64,000 bases of DNA, from positions 8,164 to 72,163 of the forward strand of contig CAZKBP010000033.1 in the NCBI GenBank assembly GCA_964551015.1, read 5' to 3'. The DNA is from CAZKBP01 sp964551015 (GTDB lineage: Bacteria > Bacteroidota > Bacteroidia > Cytophagales > Microscillaceae). The notes beneath the pieces were generated by a model. That model was not told the DNA's origin and ran no database searches. It worked only from the letters and a program-made list of their open reading frames with translations. Shown piece by piece: positions 54,610 to 61,926 of the stretch (the first letter of the stretch is position 1; every line of letters starts with the position of its first letter). The position numbers and the translations under genes are program-made.

Positions 54610-56154
54610 ATGAATCAGACGAGTAACCCAGTCATGAAAAAAATCAATACCGCTCAGGACTACCTGGAATCGCTCAAAGGACGCGATTTGGAAATCTACC
54701 TCCTCGGCGAGAAAGTAGCAGAACCCCTTGAGCATCCCATCATCCGCCCCTCCATCAATGCCATGGCCGCTACCTACCAACTGGCCGAAGATAACCCCGA
54801 ATTGGCCTCGGTGGTTTCTCCCTTCACGGGCGAAAGGGTCAGCCGCTTCTTGAACATCTGCACTTCTCAGGAAGAATTGGTACTCCAAAACAAAATGCAG
54901 CGTCGCCTCGGGCAAATTACCGGAACTTGCTTCCAACGCTGTGTGGGGATGGATGCTTTCAACGCCCTGCATTCGGTCACCTACGAGATGGACGAAAAAT
55001 ACCAAACGCCTTACCACCAACGCTTCCTCGACTTTGTCAAGCTCACACACGAATATAATTGCGTTATTGGCGGTGCCATGACGGATGTCAAGGGCGACCG
55101 CAGCCTCGCTCCTCACCAACAGGAAGACCCCGACCTATTTGTCCATATTACCAAACGCACCAAAGAAGGAGTCTACATCACGGGTGCCAAGGCTCACCAA
55201 ACGGGCTGTATCAACTCCCATTGGCTAGTGGTGATGCCCACCCTGCGCCTCGGCGAGGCAGACCGGGACTATGCCATCATCGGCGCTTTGCCCGTGGACG
55301 CGCCGGGCATTACCTATATCTACGGGCGGCAATCTTGCGATACACGCAGCCTCGAAGAAGGAGAAATTGATCGGGGCAATGCTACCTACGGCGGGCAAGA
55401 GGCCATGGTCGTATTCGAGAATGCCTTTATCCCGAATGAATATATTTTCATGGATGGAGAATATGACTTCGCGGCTCTGCTCGTGGATCGCTTCACGGCC
55501 TACCACCGCCGGAGCTACGTTTGTAAAAGTGGCGTGGGCGATGTCCTCATCGGAGCTGCCGCCGCTATCTCGGAGATGAACGGCATTACCAAAGCCTCTC
55601 ATATCAAAGACAAATTGGTGGAAATGACCCACCTCAACGAAACTGTCTACGCCACGGGCATTGCCTCCTCTTACCAGGGCTATGCCACCAAATCGGGTTG
55701 CTACCTCTGCGACTCCATGTTATCTAACGTCTGCAAGCACCACGTCACCAAGATGCCCTACGAGATTGGTCGCCTGGCGCAAGACCTCGCTGGAGGGATT
55801 GTGGCTACCATGCCCTCCGAGCAGGATTTGAACCACCCCAAGATCGGCGCCATGGTACAAAAATACCTCAAGGGCAAGGCCAGCATCCCCACCGCGGACC
55901 GCATGCGCGTGCTGCGCCTGATCGAGAATATGACTTTGGGCAGAAATGCAGTGGGCTACCTCACCGAGAGCCTCCACGGCGCGGGTTCGCCCCAGGCGCA
56001 AAGGATTCAAATTGGCCGAATGATGCAATTGGAATACAAAAAGCGGCTTGCTTTGATCTTGGCGGGCATTGACCTCGAAGAAGACAAAGACCATGTACTA
56101 GAAGAGCTAGAAAGCTACTTCTCGCGGGTCTTTGAACTTCCTACCCAAGCCTAG
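54610..56154 (+). CDS. 4-hydroxybutyryl-CoA dehydratase / HpaB-family FAD protein
   Basis: 514 aa; ATG at 54634 (residue 9) is an alternative start. The acyl-CoA-dehydrogenase-like fold with the Fe-S ligands of 4-hydroxybutyryl-CoA dehydratase is visible: CFQRC (C107, C111), then YHRRSYVCKSGVG (H299, C305). In the studied Clostridium enzyme the ligands are C99, C103, H292 and C299, that is seven residues from His to Cys; here it is six. The TGAKAHQTGCINSHW and YGGQEAMVVFENAFIPNEYIF blocks are family-typical. The stretch is GC-rich (37 of 60 bases in 55261-55320). No butanoate pathway genes lie beside it. Confidence 0.88.
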   Translation: MNQTSNPVMKKINTAQDYLESLKGRDLEIYLLGEKVAEPLEHPIIRPSINAMAATYQLAEDNPELASVVSPFTGERVSRFLNICTSQEELVLQNKMQRRLGQITGTCFQRCVGMDAFNALHSVTYEMDEKYQTPYHQRFLDFVKLTHEYNCVIGGAMTDVKGDRSLAPHQQEDPDLFVHITKRTKEGVYITGAKAHQTGCINSHWLVVMPTLRLGEADRDYAIIGALPVDAPGITYIYGRQSCDTRSLEEGEIDRGNATYGGQEAMVVFENAFIPNEYIFMDGEYDFAALLVDRFTAYHRRSYVCKSGVGDVLIGAAAAISEMNGITKASHIKDKLVEMTHLNETVYATGIASSYQGYATKSGCYLCDSMLSNVCKHHVTKMPYEIGRLAQDLAGGIVATMPSEQDLNHPKIGAMVQKYLKGKASIPTADRMRVLRLIENMTLGRNAVGYLTESLHGAGSPQAQRIQIGRMMQLEYKKRLALILAGIDLEEDKDHVLEELESYFSRVFELPTQA

Positions 56155-56189
56155 CGGTCAGGCTCTAGGTTTGCCCTTGATCTTCTCTT

Positions 56190-56384
56190 GACACGTCTGG
56201 GACGTATAGCAGACACGTTTGGGACGTATCCCGACACGTNNNNNNNNNNNNNNNNNNNNNNNNNNNNNNNNNNNNNNNNNNNNNNNNNNNNNNNNNNNNN
56301 NNNNNNNNNNNNNNNNNNNNNNNNNNNNNNNNNNNNNNNTGGGACGTATCCCGACACGTCTGGAACGTATCCCGACACGTTTGG
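56190..56384. repeat. 21-bp minisatellite interrupted by an assembly gap
   Basis: Units start GACACGT and end GTATCCC, 21 bp each. One diverged 22-bp unit (56190-56211), a perfect one (56212-56232) and a broken one precede the N run; a partial unit (56340-56352), a full one with one change (56353-56373) and a last partial one follow it. Each unit contains a near-palindrome (GGGACGTATCCC). A degenerate unit occurs again at 56632-56650. The true copy number is hidden by the gap. Confidence 0.9.
56240..56339. other. Assembly gap (100 N)
   Basis: Exactly 100 unknown bases, the usual placeholder for a gap of unknown size. It lies inside the minisatellite, so the array was probably too long to assemble. 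Confidence 0.95.
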
Positions 56385-56522
56385 GGCCAATTTGAATTCA
56401 TTTGGGAGGCAGATAGATACATTAGACCTATGGATTGGTACAATTCACAATGAACGTGGCTTGGCTGGCAGTAGCGTTTATTTTTCCTCGACTAATTGGA
56501 TATTATTTCCACAGGTATCACC

Positions 56523-56612
56523 TGTCATCCTGAAAGGAACTTGTTGGCTGTCCCGAGTGCCTATGCTTGGTCAGCAGGCGGTTCTTCGCGACAAGGCCCT
56601 TTCAGGGTGACA
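56523..56612. repeat. 90-bp inverted-repeat element
   Basis: A 15-bp arm beginning TGTCATCCTGAAAGG (56523-56537) pairs with one ending in CCTTTCAGGGTGACA (56598-56612), with a single G-T pair. Inside, CTTGT (56540-56544) pairs with ACAAG (56591-56595), so the element folds into a long stem. It resembles the short CATCCTGAA-type intergenic repeats common in Bacteroidota. A small palindrome ACAGGT-ATC-ACCTGT (56511-56525) touches its left end. Confidence 0.7.
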
Positions 56613-56682
56613 ATATAAATGTATATTTTAGGTCTGGGACGTACTCCGATAGGTTATCAGACCAGTCTGGATAGGTTTTAGC

Positions 56683-56800
56683 CTGTGCTCAGTTTCCCAA
56701 CTGAGCACGTAAATGAGTCAAGATTCCTATCTTGACGGAGTGTGAGATTGGAATCTCACCGATCAAGTCGGCTGAGATAGGAATCTCAGCAGAGTGAGAT
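56683..56800. repeat. Hairpin-array repeat, copy A (long form)
   Basis: Four consecutive perfect hairpins, each with a 4-nt loop: GTGCTCAGTT / AACTGAGCAC (56685-56708, loop TCCC), GTCAAGAT / ATCTTGAC (56717-56736, loop TCCT), GTGAGAT / ATCTCAC (56742-56759, loop TGGA), and GCTGAGAT / ATCTCAGC (56771-56790, loop AGGA). Compared with copies B and C it has 30 extra bases between the third and fourth hairpins. Confidence 0.9.
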
Positions 56801-56848
56801 AGAAATTCAGCAGGAATTTGTATCTTGCCAGAAACCCAATCAACTCCT

Positions 56849-57046
56849 ATGACCTACACCGAAAAATTATACCAAGCCATTCTGGCGCAACTGAGCCAAA
56901 TCCCCACTCAATACCTTCCCCAGATCAGCCACTACCTGAAAGGCTTCCAAAAACCTACTCGATCCAAAGAAGAAAATCGTCAAGAAATTCTAAAGCTGGC
57001 TGGAAGCTGGAATGACATGTCCGAGGAGGACTCCCCCTGTGCTTAG
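56849..57046 (+). pseudogene. Antitoxin-like gene truncated by hairpin repeat B
   Basis: 65 aa from ATG 56849 (MTYTEKLYQAILAQLSQIP...). The N-terminal helix, the LPQISHYLKGF linker and the EILKLAGSWNDMSEED tail resemble small antitoxins of VapB/DUF2281-like type. The last codons (SPCA and stop) come from repeat copy B, which begins near 57036, so the natural C-terminus has been lost. No toxin gene follows before the repeat. Likely a dead or orphan antitoxin. Confidence 0.6.
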
Positions 57047-57123
57047 TTTCCCAACTGAGCACGTAAATGAGTCAAGATTCCTATCTTGACGGAGTGTGAG
57101 ATTGGAATCTCAGCAGAGTGAGA
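57036..57123. repeat. Hairpin-array repeat, copy B
   Basis: 88 bp, almost identical to copy C and to the outer parts of copy A. Its first hairpin has one mutated base (57044, T for C), which creates the TAG stop of the truncated antitoxin. Confidence 0.9.
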
Positions 57124-57191
57124 AGAAAATTTTTCTCAAGGATTTTGTGTTCTCAAACTGTAGAGGATATTTTAGATCAAACCCAAGACCT

Positions 57192-57428
57192 ATGAACACG
57201 TACCAAAATAGACTGGTAGATAGTTTTTTCAGATTTATGAAAAATTGGAGTACCGAGCTGAAAAAAGCCATCATTGTCAAATTGACACAATCTATCGAGG
57301 ATCAAGCCAAACCTGATCGCGACTTCTCTGCTTGTTTTGGTGCTTGGGAGGATAGCAGAAGCGCAGAGGAAATTATCCAAGAAATCAGGGCAGGCCGAGT
57401 CAATACACGAGAAATAGAAGACTTGTAA
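57192..57428 (+). CDS. Antitoxin of a VapBC-type pair
   Basis: 78 aa from ATG 57192, chosen because the longer frame from 57096 begins inside repeat B. It has a helical N-terminus (NTYQNRLVDSFFRFMKNW) and an acidic toxin-binding tail (FGAWEDSRSAEEIIQEIRAGR). The stop overlaps the toxin start by one base (TAATG), so translation is coupled. The antitoxin would neutralise the RNase and bind its own promoter. Confidence 0.8.
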   Translation: MNTYQNRLVDSFFRFMKNWSTELKKAIIVKLTQSIEDQAKPDRDFSACFGAWEDSRSAEEIIQEIRAGRVNTREIEDL

Positions 57429-57829
57429 TGAAGTATTTACTTGATACGAATATTTGCATATACTATTTCAAGGGAAGGTTTGCACTCGAAGATAAAATAG
57501 AGAAAATTGGTTTTCAGAATTTTTCCATTTCGGAAATAACTCTCGCCGAACTTGTGTACGGTGCGGAGAAAAGCCAGAAAGTGGCAAAAAACTTAGAGGT
57601 CATTGAGGAATTCGCGGATAAAATAGAAATCGTCCCCATATTTGACGCAATAAAAATCTACGGAAGGGAAAAAGCTAGGCTCAAAACCAAGGGCACGATT
57701 ATCAGTGATTTAGACTTATTTATCGGGGCGACCGCGATAGCTCAAGATATGGTTTTAGTAACCCGCAACGTGCGAGAGTTCGAGAGAATAGAAAACATTA
57801 AAATTGAAAATTGGGTGGACAAACCCTGA
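57428..57829 (+). CDS. VapC-type PIN-domain toxin (RNase)
   Basis: 133 aa, usual length. All acidic residues of the PIN active site are present: D6 (LLDTNICIYY), E41 (TLAELVYGAEKS), D94 and D96 (ISDLDLFIGATA), and the closing TRNVREFERI block. VapC toxins cleave tRNA or rRNA when free of the antitoxin. It is followed within about 15 bp by repeat copy C. Confidence 0.93.
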   Translation: MKYLLDTNICIYYFKGRFALEDKIEKIGFQNFSISEITLAELVYGAEKSQKVAKNLEVIEEFADKIEIVPIFDAIKIYGREKARLKTKGTIISDLDLFIGATAIAQDMVLVTRNVREFERIENIKIENWVDKP

Positions 57830-57843
57830 CCATCCCTCTCCAC

Positions 57844-57934
57844 CCCCTGTGCTCAGTTTCCCAACTGAGCACGTAAATGAGTCAAGATTCCTATCTTGAC
57901 GGAGTGTGAGATAGGAATCTCAGCAGAGTGAGAT
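57844..57934. repeat. Hairpin-array repeat, copy C
   Basis: Same 88-90 bp unit as copy B, with an intact first hairpin (GTGCTCAGTT / AACTGAGCAC). The third hairpin has loop AGGA and stems TGAGAT / ATCTCA. It closes the VapBC cassette. Confidence 0.9.
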
Positions 57935-57941
57935 GTATTGT

Positions 57942-58214
57942 TCATTTGACAGGCTTTATCTGTATGGGTGGATTGAATTTAAGAAATGCGCAGTGATCAA
58001 TAGGAAGCACATTATACTTTTTCCCGCTTTTATGTTCAAAGAATCCTCTCCTGAGGTTTGCCTCCTGATCTGGCGTGTATCCGCATTTATAAGGACAGAT
58101 TTTGATCCCTGCCCGCAAAGGAATTTCATCTAACATATCTTCCCCATATTGGTTTTCTATCAGAAAGTGAATGATCTGTGTAGAATCTTTGCTACATCGC
58201 CATTCTTTTCTCAT
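57942..58214 (-). CDS. Possible 90-aa hypothetical protein
   Basis: From ATG 58214 (a longer start at 58241 overlaps the reductase start codon). The protein MRKEWRCSKDSTQ... contains ICPYKCGYTPDQ and FFEHKSGKKYNVLPIDHCAF, with four cysteines and histidines that could bind zinc. No family recognised. It occupies the space where the promoter of the reductase gene would be expected, so it may be an accessory gene or chance. Confidence 0.4.
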   Translation of the reverse strand: MRKEWRCSKDSTQIIHFLIENQYGEDMLDEIPLRAGIKICPYKCGYTPDQEANLRRGFFEHKSGKKYNVLPIDHCAFLKFNPPIQIKPVK

Positions 58215-58240
58215 TTTCTCGAACAAAAACACTAAAAACA

Positions 58241-59284
58241 ATGCAATATCAACTATTTGGCAACAGCGGCTTACGCATTTCTCCTCTCTGCCTAGGAACC
58301 ATGACTTTTGGCGAAGACTGGGGCTGGGGTTCTTCTCAAGAAACTTGTAAGAAGATTTATGACACTTTCGTGGAAGCAGGGGGCAATTTTATTGACACAG
58401 CTGATATCTATACCGAAGGGAGTAGCGAAAAAATCTTGGCAGATCTCATCCAAGCGGATCGTGATTATGTGGTTTTGGCTACTAAATATACACTTTCCAA
58501 CACGACTCACAATCCGAATAAATCTGGTAACCATCGCAAGAATATGATGCAATCCGTAGAGGCGAGTCTGAAACGCCTCAAAACTGATTATATCGATCTG
58601 CTCTGGGTACACGCCTGGGACTTCACGACCCCCGTGGAGGAGATGATGCGTGGTTTGGATGATCTGGTGCGTCAGGGAAAGGTCTTCTACGTAGGCATCT
58701 CCGATGCTCCCGCTTGGGTTATTTCCAGAGCAAACACTCTGGCCGAGCTAAGAGGTTACACGCCTTTTATCGGGAATCAATTGGAATACAACCTGACCGA
58801 AAGAACCCCCGAAAGAGAGCTTTTGCCCATGTCCAAAGAGCTAAACATCGGCGTGGTGGCTTGGTCTCCTCTGGCCACAGGCATTTTGACCGGAAAATAC
58901 CTAGATGAAGCCTCTTCCAAAGGTGCTCGTAACGAATCCCGTACTTCTTACCGCTTCAACGAGCGCAATGAGGCCATTACCAAAGAAGTCGTGGCCGTGG
59001 CCAAAGAAATGAATGTATCTCCGGCACAGGTGGCTTTGGCTTGGATCAACCAACAAGGCATTATTCCGATTATTGGCGCACGGAAATTAGATCAATTGCA
59101 AGACAATTTGGCTTCTCTAGACGTGCAACTTTCGGAAGAACATATGACTCGCTTGGACAAAGTATCAGCAATTGACCTGGGCTTCCCTCACGAATTTGTA
59201 CTCCGAGATGGAGCGAAAAAGATGATGTACGGGGACATGGTCGATCAAATTGAAGGCATCAGAAACCCAAACCTAAAACGCTAA
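58241..59284 (+). CDS. Aldo/keto reductase
   Basis: 347 aa. The AKR tetrad is present: D52 (NFIDTADIY), Y57, K82 (LATKYTL) and H124 (LWVHAWD). The C-terminal NADPH pocket (IIPIIGARKLDQLQDNLASL) is typical. It is an NADPH-dependent carbonyl reductase of YajO/Tas type; substrate unknown. A terminator follows at 59357. Confidence 0.93.
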   Translation: MQYQLFGNSGLRISPLCLGTMTFGEDWGWGSSQETCKKIYDTFVEAGGNFIDTADIYTEGSSEKILADLIQADRDYVVLATKYTLSNTTHNPNKSGNHRKNMMQSVEASLKRLKTDYIDLLWVHAWDFTTPVEEMMRGLDDLVRQGKVFYVGISDAPAWVISRANTLAELRGYTPFIGNQLEYNLTERTPERELLPMSKELNIGVVAWSPLATGILTGKYLDEASSKGARNESRTSYRFNERNEAITKEVVAVAKEMNVSPAQVALAWINQQGIIPIIGARKLDQLQDNLASLDVQLSEEHMTRLDKVSAIDLGFPHEFVLRDGAKKMMYGDMVDQIEGIRNPNLKR

Positions 59285-59356
59285 GAGAAAGCGACCGCAA
59301 TGGTGAGTAGTTATCACTGCGCCCAAGATATTACCCTAAAAAATCTATAACGGTGC

Positions 59357-59394
59357 AACTCCAGTTTTGGCTCTGATGGCCGAAGCTGGAGTTT
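59357..59394 (+). terminator. Terminator after the reductase gene
   Basis: 15-bp stem with two G-T pairs, AACTCCAGTTTTGGC (59357-59371) / GCCGAAGCTGGAGTT (59379-59393), 7-nt loop, then TTTCGTT. Confidence 0.75.
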
Positions 59395-59486
59395 CGTTGC
59401 TCTGGTGGTTTTAGGGGCAAAGTCTCCCAGATTTTTTGTAAATAGCATATCACGAGTAGAGTTGAAGTAATTTTAATTCAAAGGAT

Positions 59487-60386
59487 ATGCGCATTTTTAG
59501 ACCGCCTATTTTACAAGCTGGCGACCAAGTGGGAATCGTCGCTCCGGCCAAGCGCGTGAGCCAACAAGAGATGCAAATGGCGATTCAGATTCTCGAGAGC
59601 TGGGGATTGCGTGTAGTATTGGGCAAGCATTTATATAAAATCCATAACCAATTCGCGGGAACCGACCTAGAACGCACGGAAGACTTACAAACCATGCTAG
59701 ATGATGCCGAGATCAAGGCAATCATCTGCGCCCGAGGAGGCTACGGCACGATTCGGATCGTGGATAAGTTGAGTTTTGAGCGTTTCTTGCAGCACCCCAA
59801 ATGGCTGATTGGCTTTAGCGATATTACCGTGTTGCATTGCCATCTACACAATCTGAGGGTAGAAAGTATTCACGGCATTATGCCCCTGCTTTTTCCCAAA
59901 CAAACCGAGCAAACCATTGAGAGCTTACGCAAAACGCTCTTCGGAGAAAGCTTGGAAATAGAGGCGCATCCCCATCCCCTCAATCATCCAGGCAGGGCTG
60001 AAGGAATGCTAGTGGGGGGCAACTTGTCGCTCTTTGCCAATACCATCGGTACGCCCTCTGAAGTCAGTACGAGGGGAAAAATTCTTTTTTTGGAAGATGT
60101 TAATGAATATCTCTATCATCTGGACCGGATGATGATTCATCTCTATCGGGCGGGTAAATTGGCCAATTTGGCGGGCTTAATTATTGGGCATTTCACGGAA
60201 ATTCAAGACGATGAAGTTTCTTTTGGGCAAACCGTTAATGAGTTGATTGATCAAATCGTGCAAGAATACAATTATCCGGTGTGTTATGATTTTCCTGTGG
60301 GGCATGAGGTTCATAATATGACCATGATTTGTGGGCGCAGGGGCAGGTTGGAAATTAGTAGAGAAAAGGTGCAGTTGGTGTTTTAG
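59487..60386 (+). CDS. LD-carboxypeptidase (S66 family)
   Basis: 299 aa, cytosolic. The catalytic triad S111 (GFSDITVLH), E202 (FLEDVNEYL) and H272 (VGHEVHN) is complete, and the GGYGTIRI loop (84-91) is the usual S66 motif. LdcA cleaves the terminal D-alanine from murein tetrapeptides during cell-wall recycling. Confidence 0.93.
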   Translation: MRIFRPPILQAGDQVGIVAPAKRVSQQEMQMAIQILESWGLRVVLGKHLYKIHNQFAGTDLERTEDLQTMLDDAEIKAIICARGGYGTIRIVDKLSFERFLQHPKWLIGFSDITVLHCHLHNLRVESIHGIMPLLFPKQTEQTIESLRKTLFGESLEIEAHPHPLNHPGRAEGMLVGGNLSLFANTIGTPSEVSTRGKILFLEDVNEYLYHLDRMMIHLYRAGKLANLAGLIIGHFTEIQDDEVSFGQTVNELIDQIVQEYNYPVCYDFPVGHEVHNMTMICGRRGRLEISREKVQLVF

Positions 60387-60400
60387 AATAGATGAAAGAC

Positions 60401-60431
60401 AAAATCCCAAGCTGGATAAACTTGGGATTTT
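60401..60431 (+). terminator. Bidirectional terminator between LD-carboxypeptidase and ahcY
   Basis: 11-bp stem AAAATCCCAAG (60401-60411) / CTTGGGATTTT (60421-60431), 9-nt loop. A and T flanks allow function on both strands. Confidence 0.85.
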
Positions 60432-60453
60432 AATTCTAAAAAAACCTTTCGGC

Positions 60454-61764
60454 TTAGTAGCGATAGTACTCTGGCTTGAATGGCCCTTGTTGTTCTACAC
60501 CGATATATTCGGCTTGGTCTGAGGTCAATTCATCCAGTTCCACGCCGATTTTGGCTAAGTGCAAACGAGCTACTTGCTCATCCAAATGCTTGGGTAGCAT
60601 GTAGACTTTATTTTCGTAATTCTCGTGATTCTTCCAAAGCTCAAGCTGCGCTAGGGTTTGGTTGGTAAAAGAGTTAGACATCACGAAAGAAGGGTGTCCG
60701 GTGGCACAACCTAGGTTCACCAAGCGACCTTCGGCTAGGATGATCACATCGTTGTCTCCTACTTTGTAAAGATCTACTTGAGGTTTCACACTGACTTTGC
60801 TCTCACCGCAATTGTTGTTTAGCCAAGCGATATCAATTTCATTATCAAAGTGGCCGATATTACAAACGATGGTTTTGTCTTTCATCAATTTGAAATGCTC
60901 GCCCGTGATGATGTCTTTGTTACCTGTGGCGGTTACGACAATATCGGCTTCAGCTACGGCATCCACCATTTTCTTTACTTCAAAACCGTCCATGGCCGCT
61001 TGCAGACCACAAATTGGATCAATTTCGGTTACAATCACACGCGCACCTGCACCACGGAGCGAAGCCGCCGAACCTTTTCCTACGTCTCCATATCCGGCAA
61101 CCACGGCTACTTTACCCGCCATCATTACATCTGTAGCACGACGAATAGCATCTACCAATGACTCACGGCATCCGTATTTGTTGTCAAATTTAGACTTCGT
61201 AACCGAGTCATTTACATTAATGGCAGGCATAGGAAGGGTTCCTTTGCGCATACGCTCGTAGAGGCGGTGTACACCAGTAGTGGTTTCTTCAGAAAGGCCA
61301 CGAATATCTTTGACGAGTTCAGGATAACGATCCAGTACCATGTTGGTCAAGTCGCCTCCGTCATCTAAGATCATATTCAAAGGCTGTCCACTGGGGAAGG
61401 CGGTCAGGGTTTGCTCAATGGCCCAGTCAAATTCTTCTTCGGTCATTCCTTTCCAAGCAAAAACAGGAATATTTGCGGCGGCAATGGCAGCAGCAGCCTG
61501 ATCTTGAGTGGAAAATATATTACAAGAAGACCAAGTAACCTCAGCCCCCAGCTCCACTAGCGTCTCAATCAATACGGCAGTCTGAATGGTCATGTGTAGA
61601 CATCCGGCAATACGCGCACCTTTCAAGGGCTTAGAGGCTCCGTATTCTTCTCTCAAAGCAATCAAACCGGGCATTTCTGCTTCGGCCAGCTCAATTTCAC
61701 GACGTCCCCACTCGGCCAGAGAGATATCTTTTACCTTGTAGTTTACTTTTTCTGCATCAATCAT
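60454..61764 (-). CDS. ahcY: S-adenosylhomocysteine hydrolase
   Basis: 436 aa, usual length. Reversibly hydrolyses S-adenosylhomocysteine to adenosine and homocysteine, relieving methyltransferase inhibition. Substrate-domain motifs HMTIQTAVLIETL and NVNDSVTKSKFDN (catalytic K and D), the NAD loop VAGYGDVGKGSA and the C-terminal HLDEQVARLHLAKIGVELDELT ... YKYY-like end (here PEYYRY) are intact. It has its own consensus promoter. Confidence 0.98.
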   Translation of the reverse strand: MIDAEKVNYKVKDISLAEWGRREIELAEAEMPGLIALREEYGASKPLKGARIAGCLHMTIQTAVLIETLVELGAEVTWSSCNIFSTQDQAAAAIAAANIPVFAWKGMTEEEFDWAIEQTLTAFPSGQPLNMILDDGGDLTNMVLDRYPELVKDIRGLSEETTTGVHRLYERMRKGTLPMPAINVNDSVTKSKFDNKYGCRESLVDAIRRATDVMMAGKVAVVAGYGDVGKGSAASLRGAGARVIVTEIDPICGLQAAMDGFEVKKMVDAVAEADIVVTATGNKDIITGEHFKLMKDKTIVCNIGHFDNEIDIAWLNNNCGESKVSVKPQVDLYKVGDNDVIILAEGRLVNLGCATGHPSFVMSNSFTNQTLAQLELWKNHENYENKVYMLPKHLDEQVARLHLAKIGVELDELTSDQAEYIGVEQQGPFKPEYYRY

Positions 61765-61800
61765 GTTTAGTATCGGTTAATTTCAGTGAAAAAACACGTG

Positions 61801-61831
61801 CAAAGATACAAGATATATATTAGACAGCCAA
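61801..61831 (-). promoter_or_regulatory. Bacteroidota-type promoter of ahcY
   Basis: On the minus strand TTG (61831-61829), 20 bp, then TATCTTTG (61808-61801), a full match. The start codon is 37 nt downstream. Confidence 0.75.
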
Positions 61832-61890
61832 TTCTGCTGAACTTGACCAGATAGACCCCGTGTAAAGATTTATATTCATCTGGAAATACT

Positions 61891-61898
61891 TAATTTTG
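61891..61898 (+). promoter_or_regulatory. -7 box ahead of the RmlD-like gene
   Basis: TAATTTTG, a full TAnnTTTG match, 28 bp before the ATG. No good -33 TTG was found. Confidence 0.45.
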
Positions 61899-61926
61899 TA
61901 AATCGGGAACCAGAAATTCATCCATT

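Noticed and set aside
56151..56390. Reading frames crossing the minisatellite and the N run
   Set aside because: The 21-bp unit is a multiple of three, so frames stay open by arithmetic; the translation across N is meaningless and no ribosome site is seen.
56683..57934. CRISPR array
   Set aside because: Repeats are too long (about 90 bp), separated by genes of several hundred bases, and no cas gene is present.
56683..57934. Integron attC sites with cassettes
   Set aside because: The expected core words (RYYYAAC and GTTRRRY) are not found at the ends, no integrase gene is in the window, and each unit has three or four hairpins instead of one.
61765..61926. A SAH or SAM riboswitch ahead of ahcY
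   Set aside because: The consensus promoter leaves a leader of only about 30 nt, too short for a known riboswitch, and no matching pairing was found.
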